Source: Spirochaetales bacterium
GTDB lineage: Bacteria; Spirochaetota; Spirochaetia; Treponematales; Treponemataceae
Assembly: GCA_003252395.1 (NCBI GenBank)
Contig: QKEL01000009.1
Coordinates: forward strand, 682,001 to 746,000
Length of the DNA: 64,000 nt
Direction: 5' to 3'
Below the pieces are notes generated by a model. The model was not told where the DNA came from. It saw only the letters and a program-made list of their open reading frames with translations, and searched no databases. Position 1 is the stretch's first letter. Each line of letters begins with the position of its first letter. The position numbers and the translations under genes were made by a program. Positions 37,544-46,584 of this stretch are shown piece by piece.

Positions 37544-39563
37544 GCGAACCGTACTGTCGATCCTGTCTGCCGCCATGGCGCTCACCGTTTCCTGCGCGAC
37601 GGCCAGCGCAAAACAGCCCGTAACCCTCGACCCCATCGAAAACCTTGCCAAACCCGGCGTGGTCACGCCGGATATCGGCGATTCGCCGGGATCGTTCGGG
37701 ACCGACGAGCGTTCGGCATCCGTAACCGGCGGCTCGGTCAAACGGCATCTTGGCGCGGTTTTGGCATTGGCGCCCATTCCGGAAACGCCCTATTTCGTTT
37801 CGGGCGACGAACTTGGGTTCGTAACCCGTCACGAGGCGGGGAACGGCGATTCCTGGCAGGTTTCCGACCTCCCCGTCCGCCGGATTGCCGTGCACCCGAA
37901 CGGGAACTTAATCGCGATCTATGAATCGGACGGCTTCACCGTACATCGGGTGTCGCTGTGGAACTGGAACGAAAAGCGCCGCCTGTACGCGAAACGCTTT
38001 AAGGATTCCGTCCTTTCCCTTTCCTGGTCCGCCAAGGGGAGCTGGCTCTTCGTGGGGAACAGTTCCTTGGAGGGCATTACCGCCCTCGCAGGCACTACCG
38101 GCGATACGGCGGACCTTTTCAAGGCGCAACCGGGCATGGTTTCCTTTTCGGTTACCGGCAAAACCGAAAGCAGCGTAATGACCTTCGGCCCTTCGGGCAG
38201 GTTCGTGTATACCGACCTATCGACCGGCTCTACCCGCGCGACGTATCAGGCGCCCGCGGACATGAGCGAGCCCATATCGCTCAATAACAACCGCGCCATG
38301 GCGGGCATCATCGACGGGGGCATAAACGTTCTCGACGCGACGAGCGGAAAGGTTATCGCCTATTGGGATTCGCCGTTTCCCGCGCAGCTTCCCGCGGCGT
38401 CCGACGCCGATACCGCGCCCTATTGGCTGGAACATGACAGCGAAAACGGTTGGATCATGCGCCATGGGGACCTTTCCTCTGCCTCATTTGAATTCCCCGC
38501 GGACGGCAACCCGGTTTCAGCCCTGGCGCTCGGGGACAGGATCCTCCTCGGCGCCTCGGACGGGGCCATATACGCCACGGGCAAGGACGTGGCGGCGGAC
38601 AGGGTACCCTCGCTTGACGCGGTGGATTCCGTACCGGTGAGAAGGATTGACGACGCGGTAAGCGACGGAGAACGGCTCTTTTTGCTGACCGGCGGCACGG
38701 TGCTTATTTCCGCCGGTCCCGGTAAGGCGCCCCTGTTCGCCTTCGACGGGGTAACGGGGAACCGCCTTGCCCTGAGCGATGGATCCCTTCTTTTTTGGTC
38801 GGACGGCGAGATAGCCCCCATAACCCGGTCCGCGTTGGACGGCGATACACGCGAAACCCTCTATGCGCCCAGCGAGCCGGTTACCGCCCTTACCGCGAAA
38901 CCGGGAATGCTCGCTTTTATCGAAGGAAGTTCCAAGGTAACCGTGCTCGACACGGGAGCCTCGCCCTCCGTTTCTCCGCCGTTCAGCTATCGGGGAATCG
39001 GGTTGCAGGATATCCTGATCCTTTCTGAGAATACGGTGATCGTCACGAAGTCCGCCACGTCCCGATCCCCGAACCCGGTGGTTAAAATCGATACCAGGAC
39101 CGGGGAAACCGTACCCTATAAAATTGAGGGTAATCTGTGTTACGGCATTCGGCCGACGAAAGCCGAGATAGCCGGCTTCACCGGCTTTATCGTCGGGACC
39201 GGCGATTCTGGGCCGGTTACCCGGCTGGTTACGGTCAACGGCCTTGATTCCCTCGGGGGGAACGCGCCTCCCGTCAAGATCGAGGCGTCCTACGCCGACG
39301 AGGACCTTTCAGCCACCGCGCTGTCGGACGGGCATCTTATATTCACCAATCTCGGGAAAGGCGCGGTCGTGGAAATCGACGGCGCCAAGGGCACCGCCCG
39401 CAGGTTCCAAAGGGGATACGCCCTGCCGAAGAGGATCGTGCTCATGTCACAGTGGGTAGTCACCGTCAACTACGACGGCTCCGTAAGTTGGCTAACCAGG
39501 CCCGCGGGAAAACTGGATTCCACCTCCTCCATCACCGCGGACGGCTACTGGAAAGAGGAATAG
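37536..39563 (+). CDS. Exported beta-propeller (WD40-like) protein, probable lipoprotein
   Basis: 675 residues. A signal peptide ends LTVSCATASA, where the cysteine at about 20 could be lipidated under the loose spirochaetal lipobox. Repeated four-strand units of propeller type are visible, for example VRRIAVHPNGNLIAIYESDG and LSLSWSAKGSWLFVGNSS. No enzymatic motif seen. It is the last gene of the rpsB-rseP run and is coupled to the CpXC gene. Confidence 0.78.
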   Translation: MIKRTVLSILSAAMALTVSCATASAKQPVTLDPIENLAKPGVVTPDIGDSPGSFGTDERSASVTGGSVKRHLGAVLALAPIPETPYFVSGDELGFVTRHEAGNGDSWQVSDLPVRRIAVHPNGNLIAIYESDGFTVHRVSLWNWNEKRRLYAKRFKDSVLSLSWSAKGSWLFVGNSSLEGITALAGTTGDTADLFKAQPGMVSFSVTGKTESSVMTFGPSGRFVYTDLSTGSTRATYQAPADMSEPISLNNNRAMAGIIDGGINVLDATSGKVIAYWDSPFPAQLPAASDADTAPYWLEHDSENGWIMRHGDLSSASFEFPADGNPVSALALGDRILLGASDGAIYATGKDVAADRVPSLDAVDSVPVRRIDDAVSDGERLFLLTGGTVLISAGPGKAPLFAFDGVTGNRLALSDGSLLFWSDGEIAPITRSALDGDTRETLYAPSEPVTALTAKPGMLAFIEGSSKVTVLDTGASPSVSPPFSYRGIGLQDILILSENTVIVTKSATSRSPNPVVKIDTRTGETVPYKIEGNLCYGIRPTKAEIAGFTGFIVGTGDSGPVTRLVTVNGLDSLGGNAPPVKIEASYADEDLSATALSDGHLIFTNLGKGAVVEIDGAKGTARRFQRGYALPKRIVLMSQWVVTVNYDGSVSWLTRPAGKLDSTSSITADGYWKEE

Positions 39564-39590
39564 TATTTTGGCCTAAAAGGCCCGCGGGCC

Positions 39591-40928
39591 TTACCCGTGG
39601 GTCTTTGACACGAATTTGGTGTAACGGGGAAGGAAGAGAATATCGATGTCGCCGATGGGGCCATTGCGCTGCTTCGCGACGATCAGTTCGGTATCGATGG
39701 CCTGCTCGTGATCGCCTCCGTCCTTGTTGGAACTGACCCGCTCTCGGTGCAGGAACATGACCACGTCGGCGTCCTGCTCGATAGAACCGGATTCCCGAAG
39801 GTCCGCCAGGTTCGGTTTTTTGCCCTCTGCGTCGCGCCGTACCTGGGATAAGGCGACAACGGGAATATCCAGCTCGCGCGCAAGGCTTTTCAGGGACCGC
39901 GAAATCTCGGCGATCTGTTCGTGCCGCGGAATGAGCGAATTCTCGCTGGTAATAAGCGTAAGATAGTCAATAAAGATGATTTGAACGTCGAATTGCGCCT
40001 TAAGCCGCCGGGCCATGGCCCGTAAATCGAGCAGCTTCATGTTGGGCATGTCGACGATATACAGGGGAGAATCGTAAATATAGCCGGCGGCGTCCTGTAT
40101 GCTCTGGAAGTCGCTCATTTTCAAGAGGCCCGTCCTGATCTTCTCCGAGGGGATTTTCGATTCCTGGGAGATCAGGCGCTGCATAAGCTGCATATCCGAC
40201 ATTTCAAGCGAAAAGAACGCGGTGGGGATTTTCTCCTTAACCGCGGTATGCGCCGCCATGGTCATGGCAAGGGCCGTTTTACCCACGGAAGGCCGCGCGC
40301 CTATGATAATCAATTCCGATTTCTGGAAACCGCTCGTCATTTGATCGAGCTCAATCAGGCCGGAAGGCACGCCCGTAAAGGAATCGCGGGTGTGGTACAG
40401 CCGTTCTATCGCCTCGATCGCCCGGGGAATGATTTCCTTCGGGGTTTTGAACGTCGCGGACTGATTCGCGTCGGTCAGCTCGAATATCCGCTTTTGCGCG
40501 TCCTCGAGGACCGCCCTACTTTCCGTGGAATCGTCGTGGGCCGAGGCGATAATCTTATGGGAGATGGTCAGGAGCGACCGTCGCACCGAATTCTCGAGCA
40601 CGACTTTCGCGTAATACTCAACGTTGGCGCTGGTGGGTACCGTATCGGTCAGGGAGGCGACGTAGGCGGGGCCTCCCGCCGACTCGAGGGCGCCGGATTG
40701 ACGGAGCTCCTCGGACAGGGTAATCAGGTCGACTCTCTGACCCTTATTGAAAAGGCCGATAATCGCCTGAAATATCTTCTGATTTTGGAGCGAGTAGAAA
40801 TTGTCCGGCCGCAGGTACCGTATAACGGTACCCACGGCTTCCGAATCAAGGAGCAAGGCGCCCAGGGTAGCGATTTCTGCCTCGAGATTATGCGGAGGGA
40901 CCTTGTCCTTGAGGGAAGACGGACTCAT
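39591..40928 (-). CDS. dnaB: Replicative DNA helicase DnaB
   Basis: 445 residues: an N-terminal helical domain (PHNLEAEIATLGALLLDSEA), a linker, then a RecA-like motor with Walker A GARPSVGKTALAMTMA (about 211-226), Walker B VQIIFIDYLTLI, and the DnaB4 motif DLRESGSIEQDADVVMFLHR. It unwinds DNA at the fork with DnaG, whose gene is elsewhere in this window. Last gene of the rpsF operon. Confidence 0.97.
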   Translation of the reverse strand: MSPSSLKDKVPPHNLEAEIATLGALLLDSEAVGTVIRYLRPDNFYSLQNQKIFQAIIGLFNKGQRVDLITLSEELRQSGALESAGGPAYVASLTDTVPTSANVEYYAKVVLENSVRRSLLTISHKIIASAHDDSTESRAVLEDAQKRIFELTDANQSATFKTPKEIIPRAIEAIERLYHTRDSFTGVPSGLIELDQMTSGFQKSELIIIGARPSVGKTALAMTMAAHTAVKEKIPTAFFSLEMSDMQLMQRLISQESKIPSEKIRTGLLKMSDFQSIQDAAGYIYDSPLYIVDMPNMKLLDLRAMARRLKAQFDVQIIFIDYLTLITSENSLIPRHEQIAEISRSLKSLARELDIPVVALSQVRRDAEGKKPNLADLRESGSIEQDADVVMFLHRERVSSNKDGGDHEQAIDTELIVAKQRNGPIGDIDILFLPRYTKFVSKTHG

Positions 40929-40952
40929 GTTTTTTTTACTGAATGCCGCGCT

Positions 40953-41516
40953 TTATTCAGCGTCCTCGGCGGGTTCTTCGGCATCGGCCGCATCGGTCTC
41001 GACGGTTTCTTCCTCATGCCGATGGTGGCGCTTTTCGTGCTTGGGGGCGTGGGATTCGGTCTTCGCCTCGGGCTGGGCCTCGACGTATACCTCGACCTCA
41101 GCGAGCGTACCCTCGTAAAGGCGGACGCTCACGCGGTACTTACCGACGCTCTTGAAGGTAAGGCCGGGAAGCTCGATCCGCTTCCGCTCGATCTCGAAGC
41201 CGAGCTTGATGAACTCGTCGGCGATGGTTTGGTTCGTAACCGCGCCGTAGAGCTTGCCGTTGGCGCCTGCGGGCATGACGAGCTTAATGGCGGTGGCTTC
41301 GAGTCTTTCCTTGAGACCGGCGGCCTCGGAGCGCTTGACCTGCTTCTTAGCCTCGATTTCGGCCTTGCGGCTTTCGAAATGGGCAAGGGTCATGTCGTTG
41401 CAGGGAACGGCCAGTCCCCGGGGGAACAGGTAGTTCCGGGCATACCCCATGGCAACGTCTTTTACGTCGCCCTCTTCGCCCAGGTGCTTTACGTCCTGGT
41501 TCAGAATTACTTTCAT
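40953..41516 (-). CDS. rplI: Ribosomal protein bL9 with charged C-terminal extension
   Basis: 187 residues. MKVILNQDVKHLGEEGDVKDV and GYARNYLFPRGLAVPC define the N-terminal L9 domain; the C-domain ends near residue 148. A tail of about 40 residues follows, rich in His, Glu and Ala (HEKRHHRHEEE, then DAADAEEPAED), which typical L9 lacks. ATG 41516 chosen from homology; upstream frame is inside the membrane-protein gene. Confidence 0.95.
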   Translation of the reverse strand: MKVILNQDVKHLGEEGDVKDVAMGYARNYLFPRGLAVPCNDMTLAHFESRKAEIEAKKQVKRSEAAGLKERLEATAIKLVMPAGANGKLYGAVTNQTIADEFIKLGFEIERKRIELPGLTFKSVGKYRVSVRLYEGTLAEVEVYVEAQPEAKTESHAPKHEKRHHRHEEETVETDAADAEEPAEDAE

Positions 41517-41526
41517 CTCTAGCTCC

Positions 41527-42585
41527 TTACTCTTTGTTTTGGTCGCCGCCGCGTCCAGGAGTTGGATCGACGACGCCTTTATCGATAAGTCTTCGGCGTA
41601 TGGGAACGAATAGTTCCACGGCGCCAAGGATCATCAATGCGCTCAATACATAGGGCCACCCGACGGTGACCACCACCAGGATCAGCAGGGGGCCGATCCA
41701 CAGATACGGACGCTTGCCCCGTTGTGAGAGGCGGCGCACGAACGATCGGGTTATCCCGTATCCCTGTAGGATTAAGGGAAAACCCGAGCCAAATATGGCA
41801 TTCCAGGAAACGGTTTCCAGATAGCCGTTGGGGGCGAATCGGTTGGCGATCACGCCCATCATACCGAGCGCCAGGGGCACAAAAACGGGGAATCCCGTAT
41901 AAAAGCCCTCCAGCGAAAAAACGGGCAACCGGCGGGGCCGCGCGAGCGAAACGGCAAAACGACCCATACGCCAACCCGCGGCATAGGCGATAAACGGAGC
42001 GGGAAAGACCGACCATGAGACCGTTTTTCGCGCGATACCATAAAGGTTTTCTTCTGACAATCGGGCGACCAGCAGCGATGAATCGGGAAGGTCGTTCAAA
42101 GCCTCCCGAAAAAAAGAGGCGGATTGCGCGGCGAAATCCCGTATAAAGTCGTCAACCTCGCGCCCCAGGGGGGTAAACAGGGCCAAACCGGCCCAAAGCA
42201 ATGCCGAAACGAACGCGGCGGCCGCGAGACGGTATTCATCCCTGCGCAAGAACGGAAGGGCGAGCGCCGCAAGGGGAAACGCCACGAGGGCCGTGCCCAA
42301 TGCCGATAGGCCCAAGGCGTTGGCGGTAAGCCCGCCCGTCGCCCCAAGCGTCGCGCCGGTCAATACCGAGTCAAGAATAACGACCGCCGGAAGGCTGAGC
42401 AGGAAAGCGCGGTTTCCGTACCGGAACCGGATAAAAAAAAGGGGCGCCGCGAAAAGCAGCGAAAGGAACGGAAACCAGTGAAAAATCGAAACCGCCACCG
42501 CGGCGGCGGCGAAGGCCGCGCCGACAGCGGCGGCGGGAGAGGAAACGGCGTTACCGTCGCTTCCCGGCAGTCCCGTTCCGTTCAT
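41527..42585 (-). CDS. Polytopic membrane protein between rpsR and rplI (DUF2232/YybS-like)
   Basis: 352 residues, eight or more hydrophobic segments. Position in the rpsF-ssb-rpsR-x-rplI-dnaB order is like that of YybS (DUF2232) proteins of other bacteria, and the hydrophobic layout agrees, but I identified no strict motif. Function unknown. The gene starts two bases after rpsR and ends 10 bases before rplI, so it is part of the operon. Confidence 0.72.
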   Translation of the reverse strand: MNGTGLPGSDGNAVSSPAAAVGAAFAAAAVAVSIFHWFPFLSLLFAAPLFFIRFRYGNRAFLLSLPAVVILDSVLTGATLGATGGLTANALGLSALGTALVAFPLAALALPFLRRDEYRLAAAAFVSALLWAGLALFTPLGREVDDFIRDFAAQSASFFREALNDLPDSSLLVARLSEENLYGIARKTVSWSVFPAPFIAYAAGWRMGRFAVSLARPRRLPVFSLEGFYTGFPVFVPLALGMMGVIANRFAPNGYLETVSWNAIFGSGFPLILQGYGITRSFVRRLSQRGKRPYLWIGPLLILVVVTVGWPYVLSALMILGAVELFVPIRRRLIDKGVVDPTPGRGGDQNKE

Positions 42586-42587
42586 GG

Positions 42588-42890
42588 TCAGCTTACGACG
42601 TAGGGAAGCATCGCGAGGGCGCGAGCGCGCTTGATCTCGAGGGCGAGACGGCGCTGATGCTTCGCGCAGGTACCGGTAATGCGGCGGGGAAGGATCTTGC
42701 CGCGCTCGGTGGTATAGCGGCGCAAGCCATCCGCGTCCTTATAGTCGATTTTCGCCTTCTGGGTGCAGAAGCGGCATACTTTCTTGCGGAAGAACATTTT
42801 TCCCTTGCGGGGAGCGCGTTCTTCGCCGTCGCGGCTCGAGTCCTGGGCCTGAACTTCAACATCCATATCTTTCATCTTTTCATCGGACAT
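42588..42890 (-). CDS. rpsR: Ribosomal protein bS18
   Basis: 100 residues. The S18 core is [21 protein letters not shown] followed by [20 protein letters not shown]. An acidic N-terminal extension of about 30 residues precedes it. It pairs with S6 on the 30S platform. Confidence 0.96.
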   Translation of the reverse strand: MSDEKMKDMDVEVQAQDSSRDGEERAPRKGKMFFRKKVCRFCTQKAKIDYKDADGLRRYTTERGKILPRRITGTCAKHQRRLALEIKRARALAMLPYVVS

Positions 42891-42927
42891 AATAAGAGCT
42901 CCTTAGAAATATTCGTTTTGACAAACC

Positions 42928-43437
42928 TTAAAACGGAATGTCGTCGGGATAGTCCGGGGGCGCCGGATAATCCTGATCGCCGGGATCGCGCGCGGGGGCG
43001 TCCGGACGACGCTGGTACCCGCCCGAGGGCGCGCCCTGGGGCTTGGCTTGATAACCGCCGGAAGAGGGAGCCTGGCCGTAGGAAGACGATCCGCCTCCCG
43101 GGCCGCCGCCCTGATTGCCGCCAAGCAGCTGGACGTTATTGGCCATAATCTCGATTTTGCTTCTGGCCTGTCCGTCCTGCTCCCAACGGTTCTGGTGCAG
43201 TTCGCCCTCGACGGCAATCTGTTTTCCCTTGACCAGATACTGGTTCAGGGATTCTCCGGACCGTCCCCACAGGACGATATCGAAGAAATTGGCTTCCTCA
43301 ACCCATTGGTCGCCTTGTTTTCGTCGCTTGTTCACCGCGATGGCGAATTTGCAGACGGCCATGCCGCCGGACGTGTACTTGAGTTCAGCGTCCCGGGTGA
43401 GTCGTCCGATCAATATTACGTGATTAACGTCCGCCAT
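42928..43437 (-). CDS. ssb: Single-stranded DNA-binding protein
   Basis: 169 residues: OB fold (NHVILIGRLTRDAELKYTSGG, then VEGELHQNRWEQDGQARSK), a Gly/Gln/Pro-rich linker, and the acidic protein-binding tip ending DDIPF. It coats single-stranded DNA and recruits repair proteins. Encoded between rpsF and rpsR as in many bacteria. Confidence 0.97.
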   Translation of the reverse strand: MADVNHVILIGRLTRDAELKYTSGGMAVCKFAIAVNKRRKQGDQWVEEANFFDIVLWGRSGESLNQYLVKGKQIAVEGELHQNRWEQDGQARSKIEIMANNVQLLGGNQGGGPGGGSSSYGQAPSSGGYQAKPQGAPSGGYQRRPDAPARDPGDQDYPAPPDYPDDIPF

Positions 43438-43455
43438 GGGGTGCTCCTTTATCGC

Positions 43456-43737
43456 TTATTCGTCCACCCGAACGAACAGGAAGGTCAGCACGGCTTCGTT
43501 GAGCTTGAGCTGGCGGTCCATCTCGATGATCTTCTCGGGAGAAGCGTTGATGTTGAAAAGCACGTAGCGGCCGCGGGTGCGCTTTTTGATTTCATAGGTC
43601 AGGTCGCGGTCGCCATAGGGTTCTTCGCTCAGGATCTGAGCGCCGAAATCGCCAAGGATCTTCCGGACGCCTTCGCTTCCGGTCTTGAACAGGTCTTCTT
43701 CCAGCGGGAAAACGACCATCAGTTCATACTTTCTCAT
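43456..43737 (-). CDS. rpsF: Ribosomal protein bS6
   Basis: 93 residues, MRKYELMVVFPLEEDL, then DRDLTYEIKKRTRGRYVLF, and NEAVLTFLFVRVDE. First gene of the rpsF-ssb-rpsR-membrane-rplI-dnaB operon. GAGGAGG precedes the ATG. Confidence 0.96.
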   Translation of the reverse strand: MRKYELMVVFPLEEDLFKTGSEGVRKILGDFGAQILSEEPYGDRDLTYEIKKRTRGRYVLFNINASPEKIIEMDRQLKLNEAVLTFLFVRVDE

Positions 43738-43764
43738 GTTTCCTCCTCACGGACACATTTCTGG

Positions 43765-43790
43765 GCCCGTCGCATGGTATCGCGGCGGGC
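43765..43790 (-). promoter_or_regulatory. Hairpin in the rpsF leader (candidate S6:S18 binding site)
   Basis: On the minus strand GCCCG / CGGGC encloses CGC / GCG around an eight-base loop, with an offset C opposite A between the helices. It lies in the roughly 85-base leader between the promoter and rpsF. Leaders of rpsF in other phyla bind the S6-S18 dimer; whether this hairpin is that motif is inference. Confidence 0.4.
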
Positions 43791-43830
43791 GGGAGTTTTT
43801 AACGCGCGGCATGCACCGACACGGTCTCTC

Positions 43831-43859
43831 AATGTACCCTTTTTGCCGGCTTTGGTCAA
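43831..43859 (-). promoter_or_regulatory. Promoter of the rpsF operon
   Basis: Minus strand TTGACC, 17-base spacer, TACATT, with a leader of about 85 bases. Confidence 0.7.
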
Positions 43860-43900
43860 GAATGGAACCGCTCCTGCCGATAGAAGTAGAAGGAGTTACC

Positions 43901-44341
43901 ATGCTTCAAAACATCGTCTTTCAGGACAATATATTCCAGCTTGTCCGAACAATCGATACGCTTAGGGAAGGCTTGCTACTCGATCTTTCCCCGGACTATT
44001 TCTTCGAGAAAACCGTGGATGATATGCTGTTTTTCGATTCAGCCATACAGAAAATATACCGCCAGTTAACCGAGAACCAACGAATCGCCGGATTTTTGAC
44101 CATCATGCAAAACCTTCATTCCTGCGATCGACGGTTCCTCCAGCTGCTCGACGCCGTCCTTTCCGGAAATTCCGCGATGCATGACCGATTCCCGCCTTTG
44201 GTACCGAAATTGAACGCGGTTCGGGAAACCCACCGCAACTTGGTCGCGTCCATGGCCGATTCCATAGCCAAGTCCGATTTCTCGGGAGATTCCGACGATA
44301 TAGTCTCCCGGAATGAGTTGAGCGAACTCCTCAATTTCTGA
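43901..44341 (+). CDS. Hypothetical helical protein
   Basis: 146 residues, no signal peptide, predicted mostly helical (IQKIYRQLTENQRIAGF, CDRRFLQLLDAVLSG). I recognise no family. ATG 43901 has AGGAG five bases upstream; in-frame codons further 5' fall in the rpsF leader. It precedes the FAD protein by 13 bases. Confidence 0.75.
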   Translation: MLQNIVFQDNIFQLVRTIDTLREGLLLDLSPDYFFEKTVDDMLFFDSAIQKIYRQLTENQRIAGFLTIMQNLHSCDRRFLQLLDAVLSGNSAMHDRFPPLVPKLNAVRETHRNLVASMADSIAKSDFSGDSDDIVSRNELSELLNF

Positions 44342-44347
44342 TATACT
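44318..44347 (+). promoter_or_regulatory. Promoter of the 44355 FAD protein, predicted leaderless
   Basis: TTGAGC, 18-base spacer, TATACT, then seven bases to the ATG; it overlaps the end of the preceding gene. Confidence 0.65.
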
Positions 44348-44354
44348 CCCGATC

Positions 44355-45641
44355 ATGCAAACCTATGATTGCGTGATTGTCGGCTCCGGCCCGGCGGGTC
44401 TCGCTGCGGCCTTCGAGCTGCTGTTATATAAACCGGACGCCCGCGTCCTCCTTTTGGAACGGGAAAAGGTCTCTTCCGGCGGCCTGCGAAACGATTGCAA
44501 GATGAATTTCACCTATCCCATCGGGTTTCCGACCGAGTATTGGGATCCCGACACGGCGACGCGCTATCTTGAGCGCACGGAATCCTTTCTGGTACCGCAC
44601 ATATTGCCTCAGAAAAACCTCGTAACCTACCAAAAACGCGCCGCCCGTATCGGCGTAGACCTGCTTATGATACGGCAATCCCACCTCGGCACCGACGGAG
44701 GGCTGCGTCTTATCAAGGAACTGCTCGCGCGGCTCGCGGACGCCGGGGTGGAAATTAGCCTGCAAGAGGAATTGGTATCCGTGAACCGCGGCGACAAGAC
44801 GGCAAAGACCTCAAAGCGGACGGTACGCTACGACCAGCTCGTGGTCGCGCCGGGGCGCCACGGTTTCGATTTCCTCCGCCATTTCATGCGGGATAACGGG
44901 ATCGACTATTCGGATAACTCGATCGACGTGGGCGTCCGCGTGGAGACGAGGATAGAGCACTACCCCATCGTCAAAGACTACTACGATCCCAAATTCATCT
45001 TCCCTGAGAGAACGAGAACCTTCTGCACCAATTCCGGCGCCGCGCACGTGGTGCAGGAACGGTATACGGCGGCCTCGGGACAAACCTACTACAGCGTGAA
45101 CGGCCACGCGTATTCCCACGAGAAAGAACCCAACGGATTGGTCAATTTCGCAGTCTTGCGGAGCGTGGAGTTCACCGAACCCCTCGCGTCGGGACAGGAT
45201 TACGCCGAGTTTCTCGCTTCGCTCGCCATGCTTACCGGGGGAGGACACCCCATCATGCAGCGGATCGGTGATTTCAGGCTCGGCAAGCGTTCCACCGCGG
45301 AGGCCATGAACGGCGACCTCTATGATTTCGCGCCGTCGTTGCCCAGCTGCACTCCCGGGGACATCGGGCTCGCGATGCCGTCCAAATTCCTGCGCTCGAT
45401 TTGGAAAGCGCTGAAGCAGCTCGATACCATCGTTCCGGGAATACTGCATCCGGCGACCATCCTCTATTATCCCGAAATAAAGCTGTACGCCAACAAACCC
45501 CGGTTCCTGAACGAGTATTTTATGGCGGCGGACGATATATACCTCGTAGGCGACGGCGCCGGGACCTCACGCGGGATTACCGGCGCTTGGGCTTCCGGGC
45601 TTCGCGCGGTAGACGGCATGCGAAAAAGGAAGGGCTGGTAA
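44355..45641 (+). CDS. FAD-dependent dehydrogenase-like protein
   Basis: 428 residues. N-terminal dinucleotide fold YDCVIVGSGPAGLAAAFEL, a middle substrate domain, and a C-terminal FAD motif DIYLVGDGAGTSRGITGAWASG. This matches the uncharacterised FAD-dependent dehydrogenases of COG2509. The substrate is unknown. No Shine-Dalgarno is visible; the start seems leaderless. Its stop shares a base with the rsmD ATG (TAATG). Confidence 0.85.
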   Translation: MQTYDCVIVGSGPAGLAAAFELLLYKPDARVLLLEREKVSSGGLRNDCKMNFTYPIGFPTEYWDPDTATRYLERTESFLVPHILPQKNLVTYQKRAARIGVDLLMIRQSHLGTDGGLRLIKELLARLADAGVEISLQEELVSVNRGDKTAKTSKRTVRYDQLVVAPGRHGFDFLRHFMRDNGIDYSDNSIDVGVRVETRIEHYPIVKDYYDPKFIFPERTRTFCTNSGAAHVVQERYTAASGQTYYSVNGHAYSHEKEPNGLVNFAVLRSVEFTEPLASGQDYAEFLASLAMLTGGGHPIMQRIGDFRLGKRSTAEAMNGDLYDFAPSLPSCTPGDIGLAMPSKFLRSIWKALKQLDTIVPGILHPATILYYPEIKLYANKPRFLNEYFMAADDIYLVGDGAGTSRGITGAWASGLRAVDGMRKRKGW

Positions 45642-46171
45642 TGCGTATCACCGGGGGAACCCTTTGCGGCCGAACGGTAACCGTGCCCGCGGGAGTCATA
45701 CGACCGGCCATGGACCGCATGCGGGAATCGCTATTCGCCATTTTGGGCGACCTGACCGGCAAGGCATTCCTGGATATGTTCTCCGGATCGGGAATTTGCG
45801 CCCTCGAGGCCGCATCCAGGGGCGCTAACCCGGTCTATTTGGTAGAGAAAGACCCGATCAAGGTAGAAACCATTTTTAAGAACGTTTCGATCGCCCCGAT
45901 CCGCATCGAGTGCAAAATAATGTCGGTGGAACTGTTTCTCAAGCGCTCGAAACAGGCGTTCGACATCATCTATCTGGACCCGCCCTTCCCCTATAAATTC
46001 CACGAAAGCCTTATCGATATGATCGGGCAATTGCCCGTTTTGAAGGACGGGGGGCTCGCGGTTATGCACCGCCCCAAGGAGCGGCATATGGGCGATTTGA
46101 TTGGCCGCATGAAAAAAAGCGACGAACGGGTCTATGGCCGATCTATCGTTGATTTTTACGTTAAGGAATGA
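45641..46171 (+). CDS. rsmD: 16S rRNA guanine-N2 methyltransferase RsmD
   Basis: 176 residues. RITGGTLCGRTV, then RPAMDRMRESLFAIL, SAM-binding FLDMFSGSGICALEAASRGA, and the catalytic motif IIYLDPPFPY (DPPF for the usual DPPY). It methylates a guanine of 16S rRNA (G966 in E. coli). Coupled to the FAD gene through a TAATG overlap. Confidence 0.93.
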   Translation: MRITGGTLCGRTVTVPAGVIRPAMDRMRESLFAILGDLTGKAFLDMFSGSGICALEAASRGANPVYLVEKDPIKVETIFKNVSIAPIRIECKIMSVELFLKRSKQAFDIIYLDPPFPYKFHESLIDMIGQLPVLKDGGLAVMHRPKERHMGDLIGRMKKSDERVYGRSIVDFYVKE

Positions 46172-46190
46172 AAAATCCGCTCCGTTTCGC

Positions 46191-46219
46191 TTGCACTCCC
46201 GAAAAAATAACCATATTAT
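46191..46219 (+). promoter_or_regulatory. Promoter of the 46236 gene
   Basis: TTGCAC, 17-base spacer, TATTAT; +1 near 46226 leaves a leader of about ten bases that holds only AGGG. Confidence 0.7.
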
Positions 46220-46235
46220 ATAACTAGGGTTTCAT

Positions 46236-46571
46236 TTGAGCTCAAAAATTAGCGAAGATTTTGATCGATTGAATGTGACAGGGCTTATAAAAAGCACTGA
46301 CCGACCCGTACCGAATCTCAGCACCGAACAGAAGGCGGCCCTGAACCGAAAGGGCAATCAGTTCTTCAACGAGGGTGATGTGGATTCAGCGCGACGAATT
46401 TTCATTACGACCGGGTATTCCGACGGCCTGTCAAGGGTCGGCGATTTTTTCTTAGAGAAGGGCTCTGACCTGGATGCCCTCAAGATGTATTGGCTGGCGC
46501 ATAACCGGAGAAAAGCAGACCCCCTGATCAAGAAAATCGCTATTATCATTGAAACTACGTTACTGGACTGA
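46236..46571 (+). CDS. Hypothetical protein upstream of the TPR gene
   Basis: 111 residues from a TTG start with AGGG six bases upstream. KAALNRKGNQFFNEGDVDSARRIF and KGSDLDALKMYWLAHN look like one degenerate TPR-like helical pair. It is followed after 13 bases by the larger TPR gene, suggesting a joint function. No family name recognised. Confidence 0.75.
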   Translation: MSSKISEDFDRLNVTGLIKSTDRPVPNLSTEQKAALNRKGNQFFNEGDVDSARRIFITTGYSDGLSRVGDFFLEKGSDLDALKMYWLAHNRRKADPLIKKIAIIIETTLLD

Positions 46572-46584
46572 AAGGAAAAAAAAC

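Noticed and set aside
39577-39592. Palindrome AAGGCCCGCGGGCCTT as a terminator between convergent genes
   Set aside because: It overlaps the dnaB stop codon, has no loop of its own and no T-run, so I did not list it.
40248-41522. 424-codon plus-strand frame across dnaB and rplI
   Set aside because: Both minus-strand genes have full family signatures; the antisense frame has none.
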